A DNA stretch of 64,000 nucleotides from contig NZ_CP095061.1 in assembly GCF_022921055.1 (NCBI RefSeq), positions 5,185,501 through 5,249,500 of the forward strand. Reading direction: 5' to 3'. Below, piece by piece: positions 8,799-20,201 of the stretch; within the stretch, counting starts at the first letter, position 1, and every line of letters begins with the position of its first letter. This DNA is from Hymenobacter volaticus. GTDB lineage: Bacteria > Bacteroidota > Bacteroidia > Cytophagales > Hymenobacteraceae. The notes beneath the pieces are model-generated. The model was not told the DNA's origin, did not search any database, and saw nothing but the letters and a program-made list of their open reading frames with translations. The position numbers and the translations under genes are program-made.

Positions 8799-11782
8799 AT
8801 GAAGGTTTCTACTTCTCAGCCTTTCCAGATTGTTTATTCGCTGCTAGAGCACGAGTATCTAGGTTATCTATTTGAATCTTACGTAGTCCAGCGCAACGCC
8901 AAGGGCCAGCTTACGCTTCAGCACCAGACGGTTTCTAGCAAGAATGCCCCTGAGTTTGCTGACGGACTTGACCCGATTGATTTCGAGTTGATTGCCTTAA
9001 CTGATCAGATTCAGCAGGACGCCGTTATCAAGGAATTTTCAACTAAGAAGACTACCCCGCCGATTTCTTCTTGAAAGTATTTGATCCGGACAAGGGCGAC
9101 AAACCGTTACAAGATGAGATTTGCCGCTATGTGCAAGAACGCATGGGGCAGGTTCTGGCGCGGCTAACGGGCAAGCTAGTTTTCATCATGGGTAAGGACG
9201 GTGAGCCGACTTGGCACGAAATCGGGCTTGCCAAGGAAGCTGCATCCATCTTGTTTCACTTCCGGCGCAACGACGACAATACGCACTATTTCCCCACTAT
9301 TCAGTATCAGGGGCAAAAGCTTGATTTCCAGTACAAAAATGCCGTCATCGTCTGTGAGCATCCCGCTTGGCTGCTGCTCAACGATGTACTATATTACTTC
9401 CGGCACGAAGTGGACGGCAAGAAGCTGCGCCCGTTCCTGAATAAGAAGTTTATCGTCATTCCGCGGCAGGTAGAAGACAGCTATTTCCAGCGTTTCGTAG
9501 CACCGCTGGTCGAGTCGTTTGATGTACACGCTCGTGGCTTTGATATTCGTTCGGAGCGCCATGTGGCCTTACCGCACCTCACGTTTTCGGACGTGCCCAC
9601 GGCTACCATCGTGGCGGAAGAAGAGCGGCGGCGCCCCACGGCGGGTCCCGGCCGCCCCCGCTCCACCAGCTCCGACAGCCACATGGCTGTAGCCGGCGTG
9701 GCTGCCCCCTCCGATCATATTCACTTCGACCTCTCCTTCCGCTACGGCAACTACACCGTGCACAACGGCCACGACAAGCGCGTGTGGGTGCAGCTAGAGA
9801 AGAAAGAAGACAACTACATTTTTCACCGGTTGGTGCGCAACCTCGACCGGGAGCAGGAAATCATCCGGGAGCTGGCCGACCGCGCCTTAGAGGTGCGCAA
9901 CGGCCGGGCCGTGCTCGAAAAAGCCACTGCTTTCCGTTGGCTGCACCACAACTCCGACGAGTTGGCTCGCCTCGGCTTCACGGTGCAGCAAGGCAGCACT
10001 TCGGGCAAAGACTACTTCATAGGCGCCGTGAGCGTAGAGGTAGGTATATCGGAAGCCAACGACTGGTTTGATGTGCGCGGCACCGTGCGGTTCGGCGACT
10101 TTGAAATACCGTTTATCAAGCTGCGGCCCTACATTTTGCAGCGCCGCCACGAGTACCGGTTGCCCAACGGCCAGATAGCCATCATTCCGGAGGAGTGGTT
10201 TACGCAGTACCTAGAGCTGTTTGCTTTTGCCGAAGAGCACGAGCATACCCTCACGCTGCGCAAGCACCACTTGGCCCTTGTATCAGACCTGCAAAACGGC
10301 AACCTAGCTACGGTGGTCATCAGCCGCAAGCTGGAGAAGCTGCGCGGCTTCGAAACCGTGGAAGATCAGCCGATGCCCATGGGCTTCCGGGGTGAGCTGC
10401 GGCCCTATCAGAAGGCTGGCTACAACTGGTTGCACTTCGTGAAGGACTACCACTTTGGTGGCTGCCTCGCCGACGACATGGGCCTCGGCAAAACCATTCA
10501 GACGCTGGCCTTGCTGCTCCAACGCAAGGAAAGCGGCGAAGCAGGCGGTGCAGCTTCGTTGCTGGCCATGCCTACTTCACTGGTGTACAACTGGTTGAGC
10601 GAAGCACAGAAGTTCACGCCCACACTGCGCATCCTCACGTACACCGGCACCTACCGCGACAAAAACGTTGAGCAGTTTGCCGATTATGACGTGGTGCTGA
10701 CCAGCTACGGTATCGTGCGCCTGGACGCCGAGCTGCTGAAGACCTACAAGTTCGATTACGTGATTCTGGATGAGTCGCAGGCCATCAAAAACCCAAGTTC
10801 TACCACTTCGCACGCGGTGCGGGGGTTGCACTCGCGCTACCGCCTCATCCTGACCGGTACACCCGTCGAGAACAGCACGATGGATTTGTGGTCGCAGATG
10901 TCGTTCATTAATCCCGGGCTGTTGGGGACGCAGGCGTTCTTCCGCAAGGAATTTCTGAAGCCCATCGAGAAGGGCAAAGATGAAGGCAAAACGCGCAAGC
11001 TCCACGCGCTTATCAAGCCCTTTATTCTACGCCGCCACAAGGCTCAGGTAGCCCGCGAGTTGCCCGACAAAATCGAGCACCTCAGCTACTGCCCCATGAC
11101 CGAGGAGCAGCAGCACTGCTATGAGGAAACCAAGAGCTATTACCGCAACAAGATTCTGCAGAACATCGAGGAGCACGGCACGGCTAGCACGCAGTTTATG
11201 CTGCTGCAGGGCCTGACCAAGCTCCGCCAGATTGCCAACCACCCCCGCATGGCCGACGAGGAATATGCGCACGAGTCGGGCAAGCTGCGCGAGGTGATTC
11301 GCATGATCAAGAGCGTGGTTTCGGAAGGCCACAAGGTGCTTGTGTTCAGTCAGTTCGTGAAGCACTTGGATATTGTGCGGGCTTCGTTGGACGAGCGGCA
11401 AATCGAGTACGCTTACCTCGACGGCAACACCCGCGACCGGCACAAAGTGGTAACGCGTTTCCAGGAAACCGAGGACCTGCGCGTGTTTCTTATTTCGCTG
11501 AAAGCTGGTGGGGTCGGCCTCAACCTCACCGCCGCCGACTACGTGTTCATCCTCGACCCGTGGTGGAACCCCGCCGTGGAAGCCCAAGCCGTCGATCGTG
11601 CCCACCGCATCGGGCAGGAGCGCACGGTATTCACCTACAAGTTCATCACCAAAGGCACCGTCGAAGAGAAAATCCTGGCTTTGCAGCACAAGAAGATTCA
11701 GCTCGTCACGGACCTAATAACCACCGACGAGGCCATCATCAAAAGCCTCACGAAGGAGGATATTGAGGAGCTGCTAGGATAA
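8799..11782 (+). CDS. SNF2-family DEAD/DEAH-box helicase (frameshifted in this sequence)
   Basis: Swi2/Snf2-type ATPase that probably remodels nucleic acid-protein complexes. The gene appears as two overlapping frames, 8799-9074 and 9071-11782. Adding one C to the C4 run at 9055-9058 joins them and restores the expected PADFFLKVFDPDKG junction, giving 994 residues. The N-terminal 450 residues are the less conserved bacterial SNF2 region. The motor follows: Walker A DDMGLGKTIQTLAL near residue 560, DESQ box near 657, SQFVKHLDIV near 850, then GGVGLNLTAADYVFILDPWW and the QAVDRAHRIGQ motif near 905-940. The frameshift is probably a sequencing error. Confidence 0.9.
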
Positions 11783-11832
11783 TGGTACCAGGCGCTGACT
11801 AGCTTAACACTAATCAGCGCCTATTGCTAGGA

Positions 11833-12762
11833 CTAGGATGTAGTGGACTGTGTTGGCGGCTGGTTTACCACGGTTAACTGGAATACATCGTTGCGGGAGT
11901 AGTGTCCTACGCAGTCGAAATCCAGCTTGCTTTTAGCGAGCACCGAGGCATCGACTTCAGCAGTTAGCAAGCCTTCTTGGTCCCACAACGGACCCGCCAG
12001 GATTTCGCCCATTGGGGAGATAATAACGCTGCCGCCGCGGCTCATGATGTCGGGTTCGTCTTGCAAATCCCCTTGATAACGTTCGGGGTAGTCGCTTTTG
12101 CGCACGAACTGGTTGCTGGCCAGCACAAAGCAGCGGCCTTCCAAAGCAATGTGCTGCATGGTGGCTTGCCACGAATCACGAGCGTCGGCGGTGGGTGCCA
12201 GGTATATTTCGATGCCTTTTTGGTAAAGCGCTGTGCGGGCTAAGGGCATGTAGTTTTCCCAACAGATAAGCCCGCCAATCCGGCCTAATTCGGTGGCAAA
12301 AGTTACGAGGGTGCTTCCGTCGCTTTCACCCCAGATATAGCGCTCTAGCCCGGTGGGTTTAAGTTTGCGGTGCTTGCCTAGCAGGGCTCCGTCTTTGCCA
12401 AAATACAACAGGGTACAATAGAGGGTCCCTCCAATTGGCTCTCTTTCGGTGATGCTCAAGGCCACGAATAGGCCCGCTTGCCGGATAGCTTGCTGAATAC
12501 GCGCCAGTTCTGGTGAGTCTACCTCTACGCTGTTTTGCCAGTAATCCAGCCACATGGCGCGGCCTTTATCAGTGCGCCGCCCGACAATGGCTTCAAAGGT
12601 TAGCCCCCGCGGGTAGCAGGGAATAAACGACTCCGGGAAGAGCAGCAACTCGCAGCCAGCCTCAGCGCCTCGCTGAATCCAATCAATAACTATGTCCACG
12701 CATTTCTTTATATCGAAAAGCGCCGGTGTGGCTTGTATAACCCCTACTTTACAATTTTTCAT
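11833..12762 (-). CDS. Nitrilase-family C-N hydrolase
   Basis: A 309-residue cytosolic member of the carbon-nitrogen hydrolase superfamily. The Glu-Lys-Cys triad is visible: Glu44 in LFPESFIP, Lys133 in HRKLKPTGLER and Cys167 in GGLICWENYMP. The CWEN sequence after the catalytic Cys is typical of true nitrilases (nitrile to carboxylic acid), as opposed to amidases, so nitrile hydrolysis is the best guess. The frame is open further upstream, but ATG 12762 gives MKNCKVGVIQATP, the normal start of the family. It is divergent from the SRPBCC-like gene. No other nitrile-metabolism gene is nearby. Confidence 0.88.
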   Translation of the reverse strand: MKNCKVGVIQATPALFDIKKCVDIVIDWIQRGAEAGCELLLFPESFIPCYPRGLTFEAIVGRRTDKGRAMWLDYWQNSVEVDSPELARIQQAIRQAGLFVALSITEREPIGGTLYCTLLYFGKDGALLGKHRKLKPTGLERYIWGESDGSTLVTFATELGRIGGLICWENYMPLARTALYQKGIEIYLAPTADARDSWQATMQHIALEGRCFVLASNQFVRKSDYPERYQGDLQDEPDIMSRGGSVIISPMGEILAGPLWDQEGLLTAEVDASVLAKSKLDFDCVGHYSRNDVFQLTVVNQPPTQSTTS

Positions 12763-12914
12763 GAAGCAGACTATTGGGTGCAGCCTAAGGCAAGGGAGCT
12801 GACACGCGAAAGTACGTTTCAATGCTCTCCCTTTCAGCCCTATTCTGTGCATCAATCTGTTATATTATTTGTAATAATCTCAACCAAGCTTCTCGCTTGA
12901 GGGTACTGCTATGT

Positions 12915-13370
12915 ATGCAACTCTACCTTCGCACGCACGTAGCCGCTTCACCCGCTCAAGTTTCTGCTGGTTTCACACAAGAGCTATTTCTGGCCTTGGC
13001 CCCGCCGTTCCCTCCATTCCGCCTACTGCGTTTTGATGGATGCCACCGCGGCGACCAAGTGCATATCGAGCTCGGCGCAGGACCATTGCGGCGGCGCTGG
13101 ACTTCGCTCATTACGGAGGATGGCACTATGCCCGATGGCACGCATTATTTCGTGGACAAAGGCCAAGTGTTGCCGGCACCACTCCGCTATTGGCAGCACC
13201 GGCACCTGATGCAGCCTGCACCGGGTGGCGGCTGCTACATAGTAGAGGACATTGAATTCCGTACGGGACTTGGCTTACTCGACCGGCTTTTATACCCCGT
13301 GATGTGGGCGCAATTCGCTTGGCGTCGCCCGATTTACCGGCGCTGGTTTGGGTCGGCAAGTGGGCGCTAG
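12915..13370 (+). CDS. SRPBCC-like small protein
   Basis: A 151-residue soluble protein. It starts MQLYLRTHVAASPAQVSAGF and shows the alternating strand pattern of START/SRPBCC ligand-binding folds, ending with a helix around LLDRLLYPVMWAQFAWRRPIYRRWF. Proteins of this form are common in Hymenobacter-type genomes, but the ligand is unknown. The ATG at 12915 is chosen over the upstream frame start at 12822 because homologous-looking sequence begins there. The assignment rests on overall pattern only. Confidence 0.65.
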   Translation: MQLYLRTHVAASPAQVSAGFTQELFLALAPPFPPFRLLRFDGCHRGDQVHIELGAGPLRRRWTSLITEDGTMPDGTHYFVDKGQVLPAPLRYWQHRHLMQPAPGGGCYIVEDIEFRTGLGLLDRLLYPVMWAQFAWRRPIYRRWFGSASGR

Positions 13371-13463
13371 CCCATGAAATTAGGTGAAGCGTGGCATTGT
13401 GGGCACCTCTGCCGTATATGCCTAAGTCAAGCGGCGTATATTGCTTGGAATCTGGCTTTGCTT

Positions 13464-14000
13464 ATGCACATCTGTTTCACTTCTGCCCGCCGCGTGCGGC
13501 CTTTTCGGCGCTTGTCTGCTGCTTTGCTCGTGTTGGCTTTTACGGCTAGTTGTAGCAGCACTCAACCAGCTTATCTTTTCCGGCCGGCGGCACCTTCGTT
13601 AACCACTCCACCTGCTAAGGCGGAAGCAGAAGAGGTAGCTGTGGTAGAACCAGAAGCGGCAACGGTGCCACCAAAAGCTATGGTCTCACAACGGCGCCAG
13701 CGAATCAAGCCTCGTCAGCTACGGCAGGCTTTGCGCTTGGCAGTTGCGCAAAGTTTGGTTAGAGTACAGACAGGCGCAAAGCTAAATCGACCTGCTACAC
13801 AAGCCGTGCAACACAAAGCGGAGGTATCACGCAAGCCAACAGAAGTAGGCTTAGGTACAACCGTATTCGGAATACTAGGCTTCTTGGCGGTGCCTATCGG
13901 ACTTATTGGGTTGGCGTTGGGTGGTGGGCTCGTGTGGGGCATTATTGCTGCGGCCGGCGCACTAGCTATTCTTATTGCCTGGATTGACCCATTTGCATAA
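13464..14000 (+). CDS. Small lipoprotein with C-terminal membrane hairpin
   Basis: A 178-residue protein with a basic N-terminus and a lipobox LAFTASC (acylated Cys at residue 30). A Pro/Ala/Glu-rich low-complexity linker follows, then a strongly basic stretch (QRRQRIKPRQLRQALRLA). The C-terminus has a pair of hydrophobic segments from about residue 130 on (VFGILGFLAVPIGLIGLALGG, then a second). The ATG at 13464 is chosen because it puts the lipobox in the normal place. No family was recognised; it is probably an envelope protein. Confidence 0.6.
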   Translation: MHICFTSARRVRPFRRLSAALLVLAFTASCSSTQPAYLFRPAAPSLTTPPAKAEAEEVAVVEPEAATVPPKAMVSQRRQRIKPRQLRQALRLAVAQSLVRVQTGAKLNRPATQAVQHKAEVSRKPTEVGLGTTVFGILGFLAVPIGLIGLALGGGLVWGIIAAAGALAILIAWIDPFA

Positions 14001-14088
14001 GCCAGACAAGAGCCTTTCTGTCAGGAAAAAACATACTAAACGTCTCATTGTGAGCGAAGCGCATGTTGGCACTATAAGTTGCTCACCG

Positions 14089-14550
14089 TTACAAATCGAG
14101 CGCCATCTTCACGTCAGTTCGCTGGTAGGGGCTAGTTGGGACGGGCACGTTGCGGAAGCCCAGCTTGCGGTACAAGGCCAGCGCAGACATTAGGCGCGAA
14201 TTTGAAAGCAGTTCGAGATGGTGAGCACCCAACTGACGAGCTTTCTGGATAGCAGCCTGCCCCAACGCATAACCTATACCGAGACCTTGCGCAGCCGGCG
14301 ATACGGCCATCTTGGCCAACTCGAATATACCGTGGCCTTCGTTGAGCAGCGCACACGTACCAACCAGCTGGCCCTCGTGCTCGGCCATGAGAATAGCGCC
14401 TCCGGGCGCCAGTATATAGCGCTGTGGCTCATCAAGCATCTGATAATCGGGCGCTTCCATGACGAAATACTGCGTTATCCACTCTTCGTTAAGGGCGCGA
14501 AACACCGGTTGATGGGCCGGTTTGTAGTCGAGGATTCGGACGGTATACAT
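14089..14550 (-). CDS. GNAT-family N-acetyltransferase
   Basis: A 153-residue cytosolic enzyme with the GNAT fold. The acetyl-CoA binding motif A is FELAKMAVSPAAQGLGIGYAL, and motif B is the segment YRKLGFRNV near the C-terminus. The substrate is not predictable. It is convergent with the small lipoprotein gene and divergent from the RlmI-type gene. Confidence 0.85.
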   Translation of the reverse strand: MYTVRILDYKPAHQPVFRALNEEWITQYFVMEAPDYQMLDEPQRYILAPGGAILMAEHEGQLVGTCALLNEGHGIFELAKMAVSPAAQGLGIGYALGQAAIQKARQLGAHHLELLSNSRLMSALALYRKLGFRNVPVPTSPYQRTDVKMALDL

Positions 14551-14688
14551 GATGAGCTACTATATTCTTCCCTGCTTTTGGGTAGGCAAGCAAACCCGCT
14601 GCTTGCCGTTCGCGGTAGACCACCGATTTGCTAGGTAGTCTTTCCCAAAGGAATAGCGGTAGTTGGAGAAGGCCAAATGGCTTTGGCG

Positions 14689-14696
14689 TACATTTG
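14689..14696 (+). promoter_or_regulatory. Promoter -7 element for the RlmI-type gene
   Basis: TACATTTG fits TAnnTTTG. A possible -33 TTGG lies at 14663-14666. The leader to the ATG at 14727 is about 25 bases. Confidence 0.4.
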
Positions 14697-14726
14697 CGTT
14701 TTCTTGTTTGTTTGATTTCCCGCACC

Positions 14727-15914
14727 ATGCCCGCTACCGTCACTCTTAAGCCCGGTAAAGATCAGTCTCTTCGTCGTCGTCACCCGTGGGTGTTTTCCGG
14801 GGCCATTGCTCGCATGCAGGGCGAGGTGATAGAAGGCGAAGTAGTGATGGTGCAAGCTGCCAACGGCGAAATACTAGGCATGGGCCATTATGCTCCCGGG
14901 TCTATTGCCGTGCGCATGCTGGACTTTGGTCCTGCTGCCCAACTGCCCGACGCCGGCTTTTGGGAATCTCGTATTCGGAATGCCTACCAGCTCCGGCAGG
15001 GCCTGGGCCTCACGGGTACCGGCACCACCAACGTTTACCGCCTCACGCACGCCGAGGGCGACGGCCTGCCCGGCCTTATCATTGATGTGTACGGCGACGT
15101 AGCCGTGGTACAGGCCCACAGCGCGGGCATGTACAAGGCCCGACCCCTCATTGCGGCTGCCTTGCAAACCGTGATTCCCAACCTCCGCGCCATCTACGAC
15201 AAGAGTGCCGAAACGGTACCCGCTAAGGCCGCGCCCGGAGCGCAAAACGGCTACTTGTTCGGCGAAAGCTCCGGCGCCGAGCATATCGTGCAGGAAAACG
15301 GCCACCCCTTCGCCGTGGATTGGGAAACCGGTCAGAAGACTGGCTTCTTTATCGATCAGCGCGACAACCGCAGCTTGCTGGCCCGCTACGCGCCCGGCCG
15401 CCGCGTGCTCAACACGTTCTGCTACACCGGCGGCTTCAGCTCCTACGCGTTGCAGGCCGGCGCCGAGCTGGTGCATTCCGTGGATTCCAGCAAGAAGGCC
15501 ATCGAGCTAACCGAGCGTAATGCCGCCCTTACCGGCCTCGAAAGCAAGCACGCCGCCTATGCCGAAGACGTATTTAGCTTCCTGAAAGCCAGTGAAGAAC
15601 AATACGACCTTATCGTGCTCGACCCGCCTGCTTTTGCCAAGCACCTTTCGGCCCGCCACAATGCCCTGATGGGCTACAAGCGCCTGAATGCGGCTGGTAT
15701 CAAACAGATTGCACCGGGTGGGTTGCTGTTCACGTTCAGTTGCTCGCAAGTGGTATCAGCTGAGTTGTTTGAGGGCGCTGTGTTGGCGGCGGCCATCGAA
15801 GCTGGTCGACCTGCCCGCATCCTGCACCGCCTTACCCAACCCGCCGACCATCCCGTGAGCTTGTTCCACCCGGAGGGCGAGTATCTGAAAGGCTTAGTGC
15901 TGGCTGTGGAGTAA
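14727..15914 (+). CDS. rlmI: RlmI-type 23S rRNA (cytosine-C5) methyltransferase
   Basis: SAM-dependent RNA methyltransferase of the RlmI family. The 395-residue protein starts with a PUA domain (LKPGKDQSLRRRHPWVFSGAI, residues 4-24 and on to about 75). The methyltransferase domain follows, with motif I RRVLNTFCYTGGFSSYALQAG, the acidic VDSSKKAIEL loop, DPPAFAK, and the Cys-containing motif LLFTFSCSQ. The length and domain order match RlmI. The exact target base in this organism is inferred from E. coli. ATG 14727 is chosen because the PUA domain starts there. Confidence 0.88.
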   Translation: MPATVTLKPGKDQSLRRRHPWVFSGAIARMQGEVIEGEVVMVQAANGEILGMGHYAPGSIAVRMLDFGPAAQLPDAGFWESRIRNAYQLRQGLGLTGTGTTNVYRLTHAEGDGLPGLIIDVYGDVAVVQAHSAGMYKARPLIAAALQTVIPNLRAIYDKSAETVPAKAAPGAQNGYLFGESSGAEHIVQENGHPFAVDWETGQKTGFFIDQRDNRSLLARYAPGRRVLNTFCYTGGFSSYALQAGAELVHSVDSSKKAIELTERNAALTGLESKHAAYAEDVFSFLKASEEQYDLIVLDPPAFAKHLSARHNALMGYKRLNAAGIKQIAPGGLLFTFSCSQVVSAELFEGAVLAAAIEAGRPARILHRLTQPADHPVSLFHPEGEYLKGLVLAVE

Positions 15915-16195
15915 GAGCCGCACTCATATTAGATAAGGGAGCTAGCTCAGCCCTTATATTCATCTGAGTTAAAAAAATGGGTACGAAGCATTATCTGAAT
16001 TCAGATGGCTTCGTAGCCCAAGCAGACCGTGTCCCTGAAGCGCAGTAGCTCAAGCAAAACCTTGGTTTATGTGTATTCTAGCAGCTCACCGATTTGAGAC
16101 TCAGCAGAACGTAAATTGGCTCAACACATTTTGATTTGTCTCCGTCAAGAATAAAGTGGGCTTTGCGGGTTGTAGATATAACAAGTCTATCTTAA

Positions 16196-17706
<1,511 letters not shown>

Positions 17707-17815
17707 GAACTCTGTGCTCTGGGTTGACTTCGTGCTGCTCTTGTAGCCGTACACGTTTGAGTTAAAAGTCAATTCAAAATTCTCTGTTTGAGATTCATAA
17801 TCCATTTTCTTTTTC

Positions 17816-18499
17816 ATGCCTGACCCGACTCAACAATATTTGGCCCCGGCAGCAACACAAGTAAGTGCCCAACAACGGCGGCTACGGATTGCGCAAGGGG
17901 TGCTGCTTCTGTTTCATATCACGGGCTTCTTGGGGCTGGGTTTCTCTGATAACCCAGCCTTCTACTTGCAATTCGTACCCTTGAATCTGTTGCTCACGGT
18001 GGGGTTGTTGCTGGCATTTCAGCCCAACCGCAGTGTGGCGTTTGCGTGGTTTTGCTTGGTAACAGCGGCTGTCGGCTTCTTTGTGGAAGTAGTTGGCGTC
18101 CGCACTGGGTTGGTATTCGGCTTCTACAAATACGGTCCTACCTTAGGGCCACAGTGGATGGGTGTACCGCTGCTAGTAGGCGTTAACTGGCTGATGCTCA
18201 CGTACACAACCGGTGTTCTGACGCGCTACCTGCCGCTGCCAGCTTTTGGGCGCGCGTTAGTGGCTGCCTTGCTCATGGTAGGGCTCGATGCTTGCCTAGA
18301 GCCCATAGCCGTGCGCTACAACTTCTGGCAGTGGCGCTTCGATGTTATTCCGCTTCAAAACTTCAAGGGATGGTTCGCGGTATCTCTTATTCTGCAAGTG
18401 TTTTTCAACCGCTCCGACTTCGTGAAGCGCAACGACTTAGCCCCCTTCGTGTACATGCTGCAGCTGCTTTTTTTCTTCGGATTGGGGCTTTTAGACTAG
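17816..18499 (+). CDS. cruF: Carotenoid 1',2'-hydratase CruF-like membrane protein
   Basis: A 227-residue protein with about seven hydrophobic segments, of the DUF422/CruF family that adds water to the psi end of gamma-carotene-type carotenoids. Diagnostic features are the GVRTGLVFGFYKYGPTLGP segment, the GVNWLMLTY helix and the LDACLEPIAVRYNFWQW block. It lies 110 bases behind the desaturase. Together the pair would make a hydroxylated, further desaturated psi end, as in the red carotenoids of Cytophagales. The rest of the pathway is not in the window. Confidence 0.88.
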   Translation: MPDPTQQYLAPAATQVSAQQRRLRIAQGVLLLFHITGFLGLGFSDNPAFYLQFVPLNLLLTVGLLLAFQPNRSVAFAWFCLVTAAVGFFVEVVGVRTGLVFGFYKYGPTLGPQWMGVPLLVGVNWLMLTYTTGVLTRYLPLPAFGRALVAALLMVGLDACLEPIAVRYNFWQWRFDVIPLQNFKGWFAVSLILQVFFNRSDFVKRNDLAPFVYMLQLLFFFGLGLLD

Positions 18500-18594
18500 T
18501 TGGGTATTGAAAAATAAAACCAGTTAGGAATACTATTTGCTTGTATTAGCAGCGTTAGTAACGAGTTGTATTCCCACCCAACCCAATTTGTTCT

Positions 18595-19206
18595 ATGGAG
18601 CAAGTAGTACTCCATCAATTACTTGATAAAGCAAATTTACTGTTCCGGTCTGTAGGGCTAGGATTGGTACACGAGGAGCAACTAGCCGCCGCCCTCGACC
18701 TCGATTTAGCAGCGTTTCGCTTTCAGTTTGGTTCTAAGGCTGAGTTGATAACACAGGTTGTTCGACGCAACATAGAGCGGCAGCGGTACGAGCACGACCA
18801 GTTGTTTGGCAACTTGGGTACGCCGGTGGAATGTTTGCTGGCGTTGCTCCATCATAGTCTGCACGAGCTTCGCCGGTCTCCCCACTACGATTACCATGTG
18901 ATGCGCGACCAGTATCCGCAGGCTTGGGAAACTGTTCAGCAGTATTTGCAACAGTATTCGTATCCGCTGCTGACCCAGCTGTTGCAAGAAGGCATTGTGG
19001 AGGGACAGTTTCGCGCTGACCTCGATGCCCCGTTTATTGCGCGTATCATGCTGGCGCAGTTTAGTCTCATCGTAAACGAGGACGTTTTCCCGCCCGACCA
19101 CACCAATCTGGCCGACGTGTACCGCAACATCTTCTTCTACTATGTGCGCGGCTTATGCACCGAGGAAGGCGTTCGGTTGGCAACTACGCACTTCGCACGC
19201 ATGTAG
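18595..19206 (+). CDS. TetR-family transcriptional regulator
   Basis: A 203-residue protein with an N-terminal helix-turn-helix of TetR type (about residues 8-50, ending FRFQFGSKAELITQVV, the usual F-x-F-G-S-K-x-x-L pattern). A helical ligand domain with a segment like TetR_C (HYDYHVMRDQYPQAWETVQQY) follows. It could regulate the carotenoid genes upstream, but nothing in the sequence proves a link. A strong terminator follows it. Confidence 0.8.
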   Translation: MEQVVLHQLLDKANLLFRSVGLGLVHEEQLAAALDLDLAAFRFQFGSKAELITQVVRRNIERQRYEHDQLFGNLGTPVECLLALLHHSLHELRRSPHYDYHVMRDQYPQAWETVQQYLQQYSYPLLTQLLQEGIVEGQFRADLDAPFIARIMLAQFSLIVNEDVFPPDHTNLADVYRNIFFYYVRGLCTEEGVRLATTHFARM

Positions 19207-19241
19207 CTCTCTCGTTGTAGGACAGACGTACGTTTTATTGC

Positions 19242-19292
19242 AAAAAGACCTCGGGCCCGGCCTCTTCGTGAAGTCGGACCCGAGGTCTTTTT
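19242..19292. terminator. Terminator after the TetR-family gene
   Basis: A 14-bp perfect stem (19242-19255 with 19279-19292), A-rich on the left and T-rich on the right, so it works in either direction. Confidence 0.8.
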
Positions 19293-19512
19293 GTAGGGTA
19301 TTAGAAGCAGGTCGCAACAGGAACCTGCAACGCCGCCTAGCCGTTTGTTTTGTAGCACCTAGGCAGCGTCGGCGACCCCGCATTCCTAGGTTTCTTCCCG
19401 CACCATCTTCGCTTTTCACTTTACTGCTTGGCAGTTGCTTTGCCTGAGCTGGCATGGCTGCTTGCGCTAAGTGCTGCGCGTTGCGCAGGTCTTTCCACTG
19501 CTTTTCTTTTCT

Positions 19513-20097
19513 ATGCAAAACATAATTTTCTTCGGTGACAGCCTGACGGCCGGCTATCAGCTACCCGCCAGCGCGTCCTTTCCGAGTGTGCTCCAGCAGC
19601 GGATTGACTCGCTGGACTTACCCTACAAGACTTTTAACTACGGCGTAAGCGGCGAGACTAGCGCGGGCGGCCGACTGCGCCTTGCCAGCGTGCTGAACCG
19701 CCAACCCGTTGATGTATTCGTGCTGGCGTTGGGCGCTAACGACGGCCTGCGTGGCATCCCGGTCCGCGAAACCACCCAAAACATGCAAACCATCATCGAC
19801 CAAGTAAAGCTCAAGTACCCGGAGGCCCGCATTGTGCTGGTGGGGCTGGAGTTTCCCTTCGACTTGGGTCCGTTAGGTGGCCACCGTATGGCCCGTTATG
19901 CACTCGAATTCAAGGCTTTATTTCGTGAATTAGCCGAGAAGAACAGCGTGCCTTTCGTGCCGTTCTTGCTGCAAGGAGTAATCGGACGCCGCGAGCTAAA
20001 CCTCCCCGATGGTGTGCACCCCAATGCCGCCGGCCAGAAGATTCTGGCGGACAACGTATGGGCAGTCTTGAGCGATGTACTAGCAGCTAAGGTCTGA
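19513..20097 (+). CDS. tesA: SGNH/GDSL hydrolase, TesA-type arylesterase
   Basis: A 194-residue hydrolase of the SGNH superfamily (lysophospholipase L1/thioesterase type). Block I is FFGDSLTAGYQLP with the nucleophile Ser10. The block II glycine lies in GVSGETSAGG, block III is LGANDGLRG, and block V is LPDGVHPNAAG with the catalytic Asp and His. There is no signal peptide from ATG 19513; an upstream in-frame start at 19471 would add a short hydrophobic stretch (MLRVAQVFPLLFFS). The location, cytosol or periplasm, is therefore uncertain. Confidence 0.9.
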   Translation: MQNIIFFGDSLTAGYQLPASASFPSVLQQRIDSLDLPYKTFNYGVSGETSAGGRLRLASVLNRQPVDVFVLALGANDGLRGIPVRETTQNMQTIIDQVKLKYPEARIVLVGLEFPFDLGPLGGHRMARYALEFKALFRELAEKNSVPFVPFLLQGVIGRRELNLPDGVHPNAAGQKILADNVWAVLSDVLAAKV

Positions 20098-20105
20098 AGC
20101 CAACG

Positions 20106-20180
20106 AAAAGACTAGTGGCTAAAGAACTGGCTTCCCTTGTTTCAATGAGGGAAACCAATTCTTTAGCCACTAGTCTTTTT
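20106..20180. terminator. Long bidirectional hairpin between tesA and glgP
   Basis: Perfect 21-bp outer stem (20106-20126 with 20159-20179) plus a second small inner stem, and A/T-rich flanks. It sits between convergent genes. Confidence 0.85.
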
Positions 20181-20201
20181 AGCCGTTAATTACGTCTTGG
20201 G

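Noticed and set aside
19142..19447. A 101-residue frame overlapping the end of the TetR gene
   Set aside because: It reads through the strong terminator hairpin at 19242-19292 and has no family resemblance.
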